Assembly (NCBI GenBank): GCA_040882285.1 | Contig: JBBEBQ010000018.1 | Location: 248,001-312,000, forward strand | Length of the DNA: 64,000 nucleotides | Reading direction: 5' to 3' | DNA from: Gemmatimonadaceae bacterium | Lineage (GTDB): Bacteria; Gemmatimonadota; Gemmatimonadetes; Gemmatimonadales; Gemmatimonadaceae | Part shown: one piece after another, positions 18,442-27,568 of the stretch | Position numbering within the stretch: the stretch's first letter is position 1 | How the letters are laid out: each line of letters opens with the position of its first letter | The notes under the pieces: generated by a model | Told to the model about the DNA's origin: nothing | What the model saw: only the letters and a program-made list of their open reading frames with translations | Databases searched by the model: none | Translations under genes and position numbers: made by a program

Positions 18442-19409
18442 AGGACGCCTTCGGCCGGAGCATCGAGTACCTCAGAATCTCCGTTACCGACAGGTGCAAC
18501 TTCCGCTGCCTTTACTGCATGCCGGAAGAAGGTCTGGAGTGGCTGCCGCGGAGCGAGATCCTGTCTTACGAGGAGATCGGCGAGGTAGTCCGCCAGCTCG
18601 CGCCGCTCGGCTTGCGCCGGCTGCGGCTGACCGGAGGTGAGCCGACTATCCGCCCGGAGCTGTACAAGCTCGTGGCCATGCTGCGCGCCATCCCGGGAAT
18701 CGAGGACATCGCGCTGTCGACGAACGGGTCCCGCTTTCCCGAGCTGGCGCCGCGTCTCAGTGCGGCGGGGCTCGACCGGGTCAACATCAGCGCGGACAGC
18801 CTTCGTCCGGGACGCGTGCGCGACATCGCGCGCCGGACGGTTACGACCGCGCCGGTGGACGCGCTGCGAGCCGCCACGCGCGCGGGGCTCTCGCCGGTCA
18901 AGGTGAACGTGGTGGTGATGCGCGGCATCAACGACGACGAGCTGGTGGACTTCGCGCGGCTCACGCTCGAGCACGAGTGGCACGTGCGATTCATCGAGCT
19001 GATGCCGGTGGGCGACATGCGCGGCGCGACCTGGGAGCACGTGGTTCCCAGCGACGAGATACTGGATCGCCTGTCCGCGTTGGGCGCAATGACTCCGTGC
19101 AACGGTCCGGCCCGCGGCAACGGACCGGCCGTGTATCACCGGTACGCCGGCGCGCCGGGCACGGTGGGCGTGATCACGCCGATGACGCACACCTACTGCG
19201 CGTCGTGCAACCGTGTCCGCCTCACCGCGGACGGCCGGCTGCGCACGTGCCTGTTCGGCGACGCCGAGGTGAACCTTCGCGACTCGCTGCGCGCGGGCGA
19301 GCCGCTCGAGCCGCTGTTCGTTCGAGCGCTGGCGGAAAAACCGGAGGAGCATGCCCTTCTCCAGATGAAGATCGGCGGATTGCGCGCGCTCTCCCAGGTC
19401 GGCGGGTAG
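18438..19409 (+). CDS. moaA: GTP 3',8-cyclase MoaA (radical SAM)
   Basis: A 323-aa enzyme that rearranges GTP for the first step of molybdenum cofactor synthesis. The radical-SAM cluster CNFRCLYC is at residues ~20-27, the SAM-binding LTGGEPTIR follows, and the second C-terminal cluster uses CASCNRVR and a later Cys (RTCLF). It ends in Gly-Gly, needed for activation in known MoaA. GTG 18438 is chosen for the short distance to the cluster. moaC is absent here; a molybdoenzyme is not seen in the window. Confidence 0.95.
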   Translation: MKDAFGRSIEYLRISVTDRCNFRCLYCMPEEGLEWLPRSEILSYEEIGEVVRQLAPLGLRRLRLTGGEPTIRPELYKLVAMLRAIPGIEDIALSTNGSRFPELAPRLSAAGLDRVNISADSLRPGRVRDIARRTVTTAPVDALRAATRAGLSPVKVNVVVMRGINDDELVDFARLTLEHEWHVRFIELMPVGDMRGATWEHVVPSDEILDRLSALGAMTPCNGPARGNGPAVYHRYAGAPGTVGVITPMTHTYCASCNRVRLTADGRLRTCLFGDAEVNLRDSLRAGEPLEPLFVRALAEKPEEHALLQMKIGGLRALSQVGG

Positions 19410-19463
19410 CGCTCTCGTTCCCGTCGGTCCGGAAAGCCGATTAACTTGCGCTGAGAGTTCTCG

Positions 19464-19479
19464 AACCAACGCGTTGGTT
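19464..19479. promoter_or_regulatory. Perfect 16-base palindrome upstream of mdh
   Basis: AACCAACGCGTTGGTT is a perfect dyad with no central spacer, 52 bases upstream of the mdh ATG in the moaA-mdh gap. It could be a repressor site or a small hairpin; the flanks (CGAAC and GTTCG) offer an alternative pairing. No T-run follows, so it is not a clear terminator. Confidence 0.45.
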
Positions 19480-19491
19480 GTTCGCGATTAG

Positions 19492-20460
<969 letters not shown>

Positions 20461-20627
20461 AAATCACACCTTCGCCGCTTCTGTCCGCGCCTGTGATGGC
20501 GCGAAAGATCAGTCGGGATGTCCCGCTTGTGGTCGGGGGAACCCTGATAGTCGCGCGCGGTCCTCCTGACAGACTTGCGTCAGACGGCAAGCCAGTATTG
20601 ATGCGGGGACATACCGCCGACAATACG

Positions 20628-22991
20628 ATGACTGCAGCGCTCGCCCAGCAAACTTCCGAGGCGGCTTCGGGACCGCGCTTTGCGGGCGTGGTGGTACCGT
20701 TCGCGAACGTCCGCCGCGCGGACGTAGCGACCGTCGGTGGCAAGGGCGCGAACCTCGGCGAGATGATCGCCGCCGGCTTGCCGGTTCCCCCCGGCTTCGT
20801 TCTCACGATCGAAGCGTACCGCCAGTTCTGCGACGCCAACGAGCTCGCGCCGCGGATCGAATCCGAGCTGAAGCGCATCGACCCGGATGATCCCGTCGCG
20901 CTCGATAGAAACGCGACGGCGCTGCGCCGGATAATCCTCGACGCGCCCGTGCCTGAGGATCTGCGCTTTGCGGTCGAACAGGCGTATGCGGCCCTGTCCA
21001 AGGATCGACCGGACGGCGGCCGGGTTGCGGTCCGCTCCTCGGCGACGGCGGAGGATACGGCTCAATTCTCGTTCGCCGGAATGTTCGAGAGCTTCCTGAA
21101 CGTGTCCGGCAATACCGCGCTCCTCGACGCGGTGAAGGCATGCTGGGCGTCCACATTCGGTGCGCGGGTGCTCTTCTATCGCCTGAAGCAGGGGATGCCC
21201 GCCGAGATGCCGGTCGCGGTCATCGTGCAGCTGATGGTCGATTCGGAGAAATCGGGCGTCATCTTCACTTCCGATCCTGCCTCACGGGATCCTTCTCGCA
21301 TGGTGATCGAGGCGGCCTGGGGGCTGGGCGAGTCGGTGGTACAGGGAGCCGTGACGCCCGACCGCCACGTACTCGACAAGCAGTCGCTCTCCGTCATCAC
21401 CACCAACATCGCGAAAAAAGAATTCCTGCTCACCTGGCGACAGGACAAGGAGGCGACTGTCCGCGTCGAGCTTGGCAGTGACCCGCGCGAGCAAGCGCCG
21501 GTGCTCACGCCGAGCGAGCTCGAGACGCTCGGCACGCTCGCGCGCCGGGCGGAAGAGCATTACGGGGTGCCGCAGGACCTCGAGTTCGCGATCGAGGGGG
21601 ACGAGATCTATCTGACGCAGAGCCGGCCCATCACAACGCTGCATCCGGCGGCGACCAGTGCGGCCGGTGGCGAGCCGACGGTGAAGGCGCTGGTGCAGGG
21701 ACTGGGCGCCAGCCCAGGTCGTGCCACGGGCGCGGTGCGCGTGCTGAATGCGACCGACGAGCAATCGTCAATGCAAACTGGAGAGATCCTGGTAACGCGC
21801 ATGACGTCCCCCGATTGGGTGCCGATCATGCGGCGGGCGGCGGCTATCGTGACCGACTCGGGCGGCATGACGTCGCATGCGGCTATCGTGGCCCGCGAGC
21901 TTGGCCTGCCGTGCATCGTCGGCGCGCACGACGCGACGCGAGTGCTCGCCACGGGCACTCTCGTGACCGTCGACGGAAGCGCCGGGACGGTCGTGGCCGG
22001 AGACGCCGGCGCCGGACAGCCGGCGGCAACGGCGCCCGAAGGGGCTCGAGACGGTCGCGGCCCGAGCGCCACGCCGATCACCGCTACCCGGCTGTACGTC
22101 AACCTCGGGGAGCCCGCGCGCGTCGCCGAGGTCGCCGCGCGCGACGTCGATGGCGTGGGTTTGCTGCGCGCGGAGTTCATGCTCCTAGAGGCGCTCGAGC
22201 ACATGCACCCCCGTGCGTTCTTGGCGCAGCGCAGCGGCGATGAGTTCGTGCGGCGGATGGCCGAGAGCCTTCGGGTGTTCGCGCGGGCGTTTGCGCCGCG
22301 TCCGGTTGTTTATCGCACGATGGATTTTCGCTCGAACGAATTTCGCAACCTGACCGGCGGTGATGCGTTCGAGCCGACGGAAGCCAACCCGATGATCGGC
22401 TACCGGGGCTGTTTTCGCTATACGCGTGAGCCCGATCTCTTCGCGCTCGAGCTGCGCGCGATAGCCGAAGTCCGCCGCGAGCACGGGAATCTCCATCTCA
22501 TGATCCCGTTCGTGCGCACGGCGCGCGAGCTCGAGACGTGTCTCCAGCTCGTGGATGCGAGTCCGCTCGCGGGCGATGCCCGTCTCGAGCGGTGGATCAT
22601 GGCGGAAGTGCCATCGGTCGTCTACTGGCTGCCGACGTATGCGTCGCTCGGTATCTCGGGCGTGTCGATCGGCTCCAACGACCTCACGCAACTCGTGCTC
22701 GGAGTGGATCGGGACAGCGAGCTGTTGGGCGTGTCGTACGACGAGCGCGATCCCGCCGTACTCGACATGATCCGGTCGATCATCACCGAATGCCGCCGGC
22801 TCGGACTCACATGCTCGATATGCGGCCAGGCCCCGTCGGTGCATCCCGAGTACGCCGAACGGCTCGTCGAGTGGGGAATCGATTCGATCTCGGTCAGTCC
22901 CGACGCGATAGAGCGGACCCGTCGCAACATCGCCGTTGCGGAGCAGAAGCTCGTCCTGGCGCAGGCGCGCCGGGCGGGCGCTACCGAATGA
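20628..22991 (+). CDS. ppsA: Phosphoenolpyruvate synthase
   Basis: A 787-aa enzyme making PEP from pyruvate and ATP (with AMP and phosphate), for gluconeogenesis. The N-terminal ATP-binding domain starts around VGGKGANLGEM and includes AVRSSATAEDTAQFSFAG. The swivelling His domain has the phospho-His motif GGMTSHAAIVARELGLPC. The C-terminal TIM barrel binds pyruvate with YRTMDFRSNEFRNL and ends near ICGQAPS with the catalytic Cys. ATG 20628 gives family length; ATG 20601 and a frame opening at 20493 are alternatives. Confidence 0.92.
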   Translation: MTAALAQQTSEAASGPRFAGVVVPFANVRRADVATVGGKGANLGEMIAAGLPVPPGFVLTIEAYRQFCDANELAPRIESELKRIDPDDPVALDRNATALRRIILDAPVPEDLRFAVEQAYAALSKDRPDGGRVAVRSSATAEDTAQFSFAGMFESFLNVSGNTALLDAVKACWASTFGARVLFYRLKQGMPAEMPVAVIVQLMVDSEKSGVIFTSDPASRDPSRMVIEAAWGLGESVVQGAVTPDRHVLDKQSLSVITTNIAKKEFLLTWRQDKEATVRVELGSDPREQAPVLTPSELETLGTLARRAEEHYGVPQDLEFAIEGDEIYLTQSRPITTLHPAATSAAGGEPTVKALVQGLGASPGRATGAVRVLNATDEQSSMQTGEILVTRMTSPDWVPIMRRAAAIVTDSGGMTSHAAIVARELGLPCIVGAHDATRVLATGTLVTVDGSAGTVVAGDAGAGQPAATAPEGARDGRGPSATPITATRLYVNLGEPARVAEVAARDVDGVGLLRAEFMLLEALEHMHPRAFLAQRSGDEFVRRMAESLRVFARAFAPRPVVYRTMDFRSNEFRNLTGGDAFEPTEANPMIGYRGCFRYTREPDLFALELRAIAEVRREHGNLHLMIPFVRTARELETCLQLVDASPLAGDARLERWIMAEVPSVVYWLPTYASLGISGVSIGSNDLTQLVLGVDRDSELLGVSYDERDPAVLDMIRSIITECRRLGLTCSICGQAPSVHPEYAERLVEWGIDSISVSPDAIERTRRNIAVAEQKLVLAQARRAGATE

Positions 22992-22994
22992 ATC

Positions 22995-23765
22995 ATGGGT
23001 AGAGTCGCAGGCAAGGTCGCGATCGTGACCGGCGGTGCCATGGGAATCGGCCAGGCCTGCGCGGAGCTTTTGGCGGCGGAGGGAGCCGCGGTGGCCGTGA
23101 CCGATCGCGAACGTGACGCCGGCGGAAAGGTCGTCGATGCTCTCGTCGCGCGGGGTCACCGCGCGATTTTCCTGGAACACGACGTCAGCCTGGAGAATGG
23201 CTGGCAAGGCGTTGTGGATGGCGTGGTCAAGACATACGGCAAGCTCGACATTCTGGTCAACAATGCCGGCGTGGGTTGGTTCGGAGACGTCGAGCACACC
23301 ACGCTCGAGGACTGGCACAAGCTGATGGGCGTCAACCTCGACGGAGTCTTCCTCGGCATCAAGCACGCGATCCCCGCAATGCGCGCGTCCGGTGGCGGAT
23401 CGATCGTCAACCTGTCGTCGATCGAAGGATTGGTCGGTGATCCCGGGCTCGCAGCCTACAACGCGAGCAAGGGCGCGGTGCGACTGCTCACGAAATCGGC
23501 GGCGCTGTACTGCGCGCGCGCGGGCATGAAAATCCGCGTCAACTCGGTGCATCCCGGCTACATCTGGACCCCGATGGTGCGGCACGCGCTGGAAGCTTCA
23601 GGGAATGCCGCCGAGATGCAGCGTGCGGTCGAGGCGCTTCACCCTGTGGGGCACCTGGGTGAGCCGAACGACATCGCGTACGGGGTGCTCTACCTCGCGT
23701 CCGACGAATCCACGTTCGTCACCGGGTCCGAGCTCGTGATCGACGGAGGCTACACGGCGCAATAA
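22995..23765 (+). CDS. SDR-family oxidoreductase
   Basis: A 256-aa classical short-chain dehydrogenase/reductase. Cofactor loop TGGAMGIG at residues ~12-19, NNAG in LDILVNNAGVGWFG, catalytic Ser in NLSSIEG and YNASK as the Tyr/Lys pair. Asp in VTDRER after beta-2 suggests NAD(H). Resembles cyclohexanol and glucose-1-dehydrogenase types, but the substrate cannot be assigned. It lies three bases after ppsA, so the two may be co-transcribed. Confidence 0.9.
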   Translation: MGRVAGKVAIVTGGAMGIGQACAELLAAEGAAVAVTDRERDAGGKVVDALVARGHRAIFLEHDVSLENGWQGVVDGVVKTYGKLDILVNNAGVGWFGDVEHTTLEDWHKLMGVNLDGVFLGIKHAIPAMRASGGGSIVNLSSIEGLVGDPGLAAYNASKGAVRLLTKSAALYCARAGMKIRVNSVHPGYIWTPMVRHALEASGNAAEMQRAVEALHPVGHLGEPNDIAYGVLYLASDESTFVTGSELVIDGGYTAQ

Positions 23766-23778
23766 CCGGAGACCACGT

Positions 23779-23889
23779 ATGTCCATGAAGCGCGCATTGC
23801 AATGGATTTTCGCGCTCAGCCTCTTTGGTGTGGCGTTTTCAGGGGTGCTCACGTATCGTGAGTTTTTGGGGACGGCGGGGGCACTGTAG
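23779..23889 (+). pseudogene. Fragment resembling the start of a VKOR-like membrane protein
   Basis: A 36-codon frame, ATG 23779 to TAG 23887, reads MSMKRALQWIFALSLFGVAF then SGVLTYREFLGTAGAL. It has one membrane segment, and the ISGxLTY-like end of that segment resembles the first helix of vitamin K epoxide reductase-like (VKOR) proteins, which form disulfides with later Cys pairs. Nothing of the remaining helices or cysteines follows; the next gene starts within 30 bases. Best read as a truncated remnant, but a genuine small membrane peptide is possible. Recognition rests on a short stretch. Confidence 0.4.
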
Positions 23890-23915
23890 TCGCTCACGTG
23901 GTGGAGGGGCAGGTG

Positions 23916-24413
23916 ATGAGAAGCATCTGGATGGCGGCAGTAGTGCTGATCATGGTGCCGGTGGTTGCGGAAGCGCAGGGCGGTGTCCCGGGGACGGGCG
24001 AAGCAACGGTGTTCGCCCCTGACGTTTCTGTTCTGAGCTTGATGTCGGCGCAGCAATTCACGGCCTCCGGCTTGAACAAGCTGACGCCGGCCGAGCTGCG
24101 CGCGCTGTCGGAGTGGGTCCGCGCGCACTCGCTGCACGTGGCGGAGCTGGCGCGAACGGCGGCGCTCAATCCGGAACCGGCGCCATCGGACAACCCGGGC
24201 ACGATAGAGACCCGGATGGCCGGTGACTTCACGGGCTGGGACGGGAGCACCGTGTTCCAGTTCACCAACGGCCAGCTATGGCGGCAGGCGTCGTTCGGCA
24301 CGCTGTACCATTTCCAGCGATCGCCGAAGGTCACGCTAGTGGCGACCGGAAGCGGCTGGCGATTGCAGGTTGACGGGGTACCGCAGTCGATCTACGTGCG
24401 CCGCTTGCGGTAA
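23916..24413 (+). CDS. Secreted protein of unknown function
   Basis: A 165-aa protein from ATG 23916, preceded by GGAGGGG at 23903-23909; GTG 23898 is a less likely start. A Sec signal (MRSIWMAAVVLIMVPVVAEA) precedes the mature part. Residues ~45-80 are helical with ELRALSEWVRAHSLHVAEL. The C-terminal ~70 residues (DFTGWDGSTVFQFTNGQLWR through VTLVATGSGW) look like a small beta domain with repeated aromatic residues. I do not recognise the family. Likely periplasmic. Confidence 0.7.
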   Translation: MRSIWMAAVVLIMVPVVAEAQGGVPGTGEATVFAPDVSVLSLMSAQQFTASGLNKLTPAELRALSEWVRAHSLHVAELARTAALNPEPAPSDNPGTIETRMAGDFTGWDGSTVFQFTNGQLWRQASFGTLYHFQRSPKVTLVATGSGWRLQVDGVPQSIYVRRLR

Positions 24414-24422
24414 CCGCTTTTT
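24407..24422 (+). terminator. Weak intrinsic terminator at the end of the secreted-protein gene
   Basis: GCGG-TAA-CCGC (24407-24417), whose loop is the stop codon of the secreted-protein gene, is followed by TTTTT (24418-24422). Outer CGCCG/CGGCG could lengthen the stem. It lies between convergent genes; the short stem makes it only moderately convincing. Confidence 0.4.
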
Positions 24423-24442
24423 CGGCGTAGCCGCGCGAATGC

Positions 24443-25429
24443 CTAGTTCCGCGGGCGCAGAACGAAGCCGGCAATGGCGTCAACGAGCGTGGGGTCGACC
24501 GCGAGGGTGGAATCGCCGTAGGCGGGCAGCTGCTCCAGCCTGCCGGCCGGTGTCTGTTTGAGAACGTGGTTCATCCCCTGAATCAGCCTGAGCGTCGCGC
24601 CCGGGTGCCCAGCCGCGATGGCCCGCGCGTCCTCCTCCAGCGCCTGAATGTCGTGCGTCCCCTGCACGACCAAGAGGGGAACGCCGAGCCGTCCCGCGAC
24701 CGCCGCCGGATTGTGCTTGAACCACGAGATCAGGTAAGGCTGCACGCTCGGCCGGAACAGCGCGGCCAGCCCCGGTGGAACGGTGTCGAGCAGCTCGCCG
24801 CGCTCGATCCTGTGGACCGCGGCGGTCGCCTGGGCCAGGAGCGGCGGCGGGAGCTGAGCCGAGAGCTGCCGGATGATCACGTCGCCCGCGGGAGCGCCCG
24901 CACCGGCGATCGACACCACTTTGGATGCGGGTATCGCCGGCGCGGCGAGCATTCCGATGAGCGAGCCCTCGCTGTGCCCGATCACCACCACGGAAGAGAA
25001 GCGCCGGTCCGCCGCCAGCCTGCGTCCCCACGCGGTGGCGTCGTCGACGAAATGGTCGAAGCGTAGATCCGCCTCGGTCAGTCCGGCTATGGTCGCGCGG
25101 CTCGCGCCGACGCCGCGCTTGTCGTACCGAAGGGAAGCGATCCCGCGCTCCGCCAGCGCCTCGGCGAGGTAGCGCAGCGAGTTGTTCTTGCCCGGGAGCA
25201 GCGGCGTATTCCCGTCGCGGTCGGTGGGGCCCGAACCGGCGATAATCAGCGCGACCGGAGCACCGCGGTTGGCGGGCACCAGCAGCGTGCCGTGCAGCGT
25301 AACAGATCCCGCGACGAGCGCATCGGGAAAGCTCCCGGGGATGTGCGGGGGATCGACCACGACCGGAGCCGGCGGCGCGCACGCCACGATCAGGACGAGT
25401 GCTGTGAGCGCGGAGCGGGAGCTTTTCAT
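24443..25429 (-). CDS. Alpha/beta-hydrolase lipoprotein
   Basis: A 328-aa serine hydrolase, convergent with its neighbour. The N-terminus MKSSRSALTALVLIVACAPP is a lipoprotein signal with the lipobox IVAC, so the enzyme is probably membrane-anchored on the periplasmic side. The oxyanion region is IIAGSGPTDRDG, the nucleophile elbow VIGHSEGS, the acid in VQGTHDIQA and the His in QGMNHVLK, in the right order. Similar proteins are annotated as esterases or peptidases; the substrate is unknown. It has its own promoter and operator-like dyads. Confidence 0.85.
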   Translation of the reverse strand: MKSSRSALTALVLIVACAPPAPVVVDPPHIPGSFPDALVAGSVTLHGTLLVPANRGAPVALIIAGSGPTDRDGNTPLLPGKNNSLRYLAEALAERGIASLRYDKRGVGASRATIAGLTEADLRFDHFVDDATAWGRRLAADRRFSSVVVIGHSEGSLIGMLAAPAIPASKVVSIAGAGAPAGDVIIRQLSAQLPPPLLAQATAAVHRIERGELLDTVPPGLAALFRPSVQPYLISWFKHNPAAVAGRLGVPLLVVQGTHDIQALEEDARAIAAGHPGATLRLIQGMNHVLKQTPAGRLEQLPAYGDSTLAVDPTLVDAIAGFVLRPRN

Positions 25430-25469
25430 CGGAAGCTCGTGCGTGAGAGAAAGTTGGCTCGCCGGCGAG

Positions 25470-25500
25470 CAGTTAGATACTTAGCTAACTGTCTAAGTAT
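25470..25500. promoter_or_regulatory. Interleaved dyads, probable operator of the hydrolase gene
   Basis: Two inverted repeats interlock: CAGTTAG (25470-25476) with CTAACTG (25485-25491), and ATACTTAG (25477-25484) with CTAAGTAT (25493-25500), each with an 8-base spacer. The second overlaps the predicted -10 box and start point of the hydrolase promoter, the position of a repressor site. MarR-, PadR- or TetR-type regulators bind dyads of this kind; none is encoded nearby. Confidence 0.6.
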
Positions 25501-25525
25501 GAGGCCGGTTCCCCCTGAATGTCAA
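25496..25525 (-). promoter_or_regulatory. Sigma-70 promoter for the hydrolase gene
   Basis: On the - strand, TTGACA (25525-25520) and CATACT (25501-25496) are 18 bases apart, giving a start near 25489, about 60 bases before the hydrolase ATG. Matches are 6/6 and 4/6. The -10 box lies inside the dyad operator. Confidence 0.6.
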
Positions 25526-25539
25526 GCCTCGCCGGCGCT

Positions 25540-25615
25540 GCTTCCGCCCCGGTACAGCGGGGAAACCCTGACATAAACACTCCTTAACGCCGACTGACAC
25601 CTCCGGGGCGGAAGC
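25540..25615. repeat. 13-base inverted repeat in the korA leader
   Basis: GCTTCCGCCCCGG (25540-25552) and CCGGGGCGGAAGC (25603-25615) are perfect inverted copies with a 50-base loop, ending 48 bases before the korA ATG. It may form a leader hairpin or mark a protein site. No known riboswitch pattern was recognised. Confidence 0.5.
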
Positions 25616-25663
25616 GAGAATTGGGGTACCTGCGGGTTTCCCAACATCTGAACGGCCCTGGCA

Positions 25664-27568
25664 ATGACCGCTGCTGCCGCGCTCCTCGAACGCGACGTCC
25701 CCGTCGCAACCCGCGTGCTCAAGCTCCCCGAGCACACGATCGAGATCGTTTCCGACTCCGGCGAAGGGGCACAGAAATGCGGCCAGATCTTCGGCGCCGT
25801 CTGCGCCAAGATGGGCAACGGAGTGTGGACGGTGGAGATCATTCCCGCCGAGATCCAGCCGCCGCCCAGAATCGCGGAAGGCGCCAGCGGGAACCGCATC
25901 CGCTTCGCCACCGGACCCGTCACCAACTGGGGCGATCAGACCGACCTCGTCGTCGCCTTTAACGAGCAGGTGCTCGTCGGCCGCCACCGGCTCGGGGCGC
26001 TCGCGAGCGACGCGATCATTCTCCTCGAGAACTCCTGGGCATCCAGCTCCAACCCGGACATCAAGGCCGCCTGGGACACGGCGCTCGCCGAGCTCGCCGG
26101 GCACGGGTACCGGATCATCGAAGTACCGATGGAAGAGCAGTGTCTCACCGTGGACGACAATCCGCGCAAAGGCAAGAACATGTTCGCGCTCGGAATGCTG
26201 GCGTACATCTACGACCGGAATCTCGAGCGGATCGAAGAGCAGATAGCGCACGCGTTCCGCCGGAAGTCGGAAGCGGTGTACGCGAAGAACGTCGCGCTGA
26301 TGCGGCTGGGCTACGACTGGGCCGCCGCCAATCTCGATTTCCGCGTCGAGATTCCCACCAATCCGCCGCAGCAGGCCCTCGTCGTGATGAACGGGAACGA
26401 GGCGCTCGGCATGGGCGCGCTGGCGTCGGGGATGGAGCTGTGCGCGATGTACCCGATCACGCCCGCCACCTCCGTCTCCCACTATCTCGCGGAGGTCTTC
26501 CGCAAGTTTGGCGGAATACTGCACCAGGCCGAGGACGAGATCGCCGCGGCGGGCGTCGCGATCGGCGCGTCGTACGCGGGCAAGGTCGCGTTCACCATCA
26601 CCTCCGGCCCCGGCCTCGCGCTGAAGACGGAGTTCATCGGGCTGGCCGTGATGACGGAGACTCCGCTGGTCGTCATCGACGTGCAGCGCGGCGGGCCGAG
26701 CACGGGCCTCCCCACGAAAGTCGAGCAATCCGATCTGCTCGCGGCGCTGGTCGGACAGCCGGGCGACACTCCGCATGTGGTGCTGGCGCCGGCGACGATC
26801 GAAGAATGTTTCCACTCGGTCGTCACCGCGCGGCAGATAGCGGAGACGTTTCACACTGTCGTCGTCATCCTGTCCGACGCAAATCTCTCGACGGGCGTTC
26901 AACCCTTTCCGCGGCCGCAGCTCAGGAAGGAATGGCTGGCGGCCGAGCTCGACCTCTCGCCCGTGGACGAAGGGCGGCGGCCCTACGAGTGGGATCCGCG
27001 CATGGGCACGTCCGCGAGACCGGTACCGGGCCAGCCCGGCGGGATGTACACGCTGACCGGCCTGTCACACGACGAATCAAGCAAGGTCGCGTACGGCGCG
27101 GGCATTCATCAGCACTCCACCACCATGCGCAGCCGCAAGATCGCAGTCCTTCAACAGACGCTGCTCCGGCCCGCCATTTATGGCGACCATGAGGGCGACT
27201 TGCTCGTCGTCGGCTGGGGCAGCACGAAGGGCGCCATCGAAGAGGCGATCGACCGGGCGCGCGCCGAGGGGCTGCACGCTTCGTCGACGCATCTGACTTT
27301 CCTCTCGCCGCTCCAACCGGGGCTGAAGGAGATCTTCTCGCGCTTCCGGAAGGTCATGACGGTCGAGATCAACTACAGCGACCCGCCGGGAGAGCCGTTC
27401 ATCACCGACGAGAACAGGCGCCGCGGGCAGCTCGCGATGCTGCTCCGCGCGCAGACGCTCTGTGACGTGGACTGCTGGACGCGCGTGCCCGGTGAGCCGC
27501 TCCGCCCCGGACTCATCCACGCCGCGATTCGCGACGCCACCGTCGGACTGGCCGGAGGCCTCGCATGA
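25664..27568 (+). CDS. korA: 2-oxoacid:ferredoxin oxidoreductase, alpha subunit (gamma-alpha fusion)
   Basis: A 634-aa subunit that with KorB oxidatively decarboxylates a 2-oxoacid, most likely 2-oxoglutarate, to the acyl-CoA while reducing ferredoxin. The gamma domain covers residues ~15-210, beginning IEIVSDSGEGAQKCGQIFGA. The alpha (Pyr) domain begins near residue 240 and has MYPITPATSVSHYLAEVF, the substrate-binding motif of this class. The C-terminal part, LLVVGWGSTKGAIEEAIDRA, is also typical. The two-subunit layout without a separate ferredoxin subunit matches aerobe-type KorAB. It opens a 14-gene run, overlapping korB by 4 bases. Confidence 0.92.
   Translation: MTAAAALLERDVPVATRVLKLPEHTIEIVSDSGEGAQKCGQIFGAVCAKMGNGVWTVEIIPAEIQPPPRIAEGASGNRIRFATGPVTNWGDQTDLVVAFNEQVLVGRHRLGALASDAIILLENSWASSSNPDIKAAWDTALAELAGHGYRIIEVPMEEQCLTVDDNPRKGKNMFALGMLAYIYDRNLERIEEQIAHAFRRKSEAVYAKNVALMRLGYDWAAANLDFRVEIPTNPPQQALVVMNGNEALGMGALASGMELCAMYPITPATSVSHYLAEVFRKFGGILHQAEDEIAAAGVAIGASYAGKVAFTITSGPGLALKTEFIGLAVMTETPLVVIDVQRGGPSTGLPTKVEQSDLLAALVGQPGDTPHVVLAPATIEECFHSVVTARQIAETFHTVVVILSDANLSTGVQPFPRPQLRKEWLAAELDLSPVDEGRRPYEWDPRMGTSARPVPGQPGGMYTLTGLSHDESSKVAYGAGIHQHSTTMRSRKIAVLQQTLLRPAIYGDHEGDLLVVGWGSTKGAIEEAIDRARAEGLHASSTHLTFLSPLQPGLKEIFSRFRKVMTVEINYSDPPGEPFITDENRRRGQLAMLLRAQTLCDVDCWTRVPGEPLRPGLIHAAIRDATVGLAGGLA

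Noticed and set aside
25485-25574. 29-codon - strand frame with an AAGGAG site
   Set aside because: It runs through the predicted hydrolase promoter and has no recognisable product; the match to a ribosome site is probably chance.
25498-25663. Possible TPP or other riboswitch before korA
   Set aside because: The known conserved cores were not found; only a simple inverted repeat is present.
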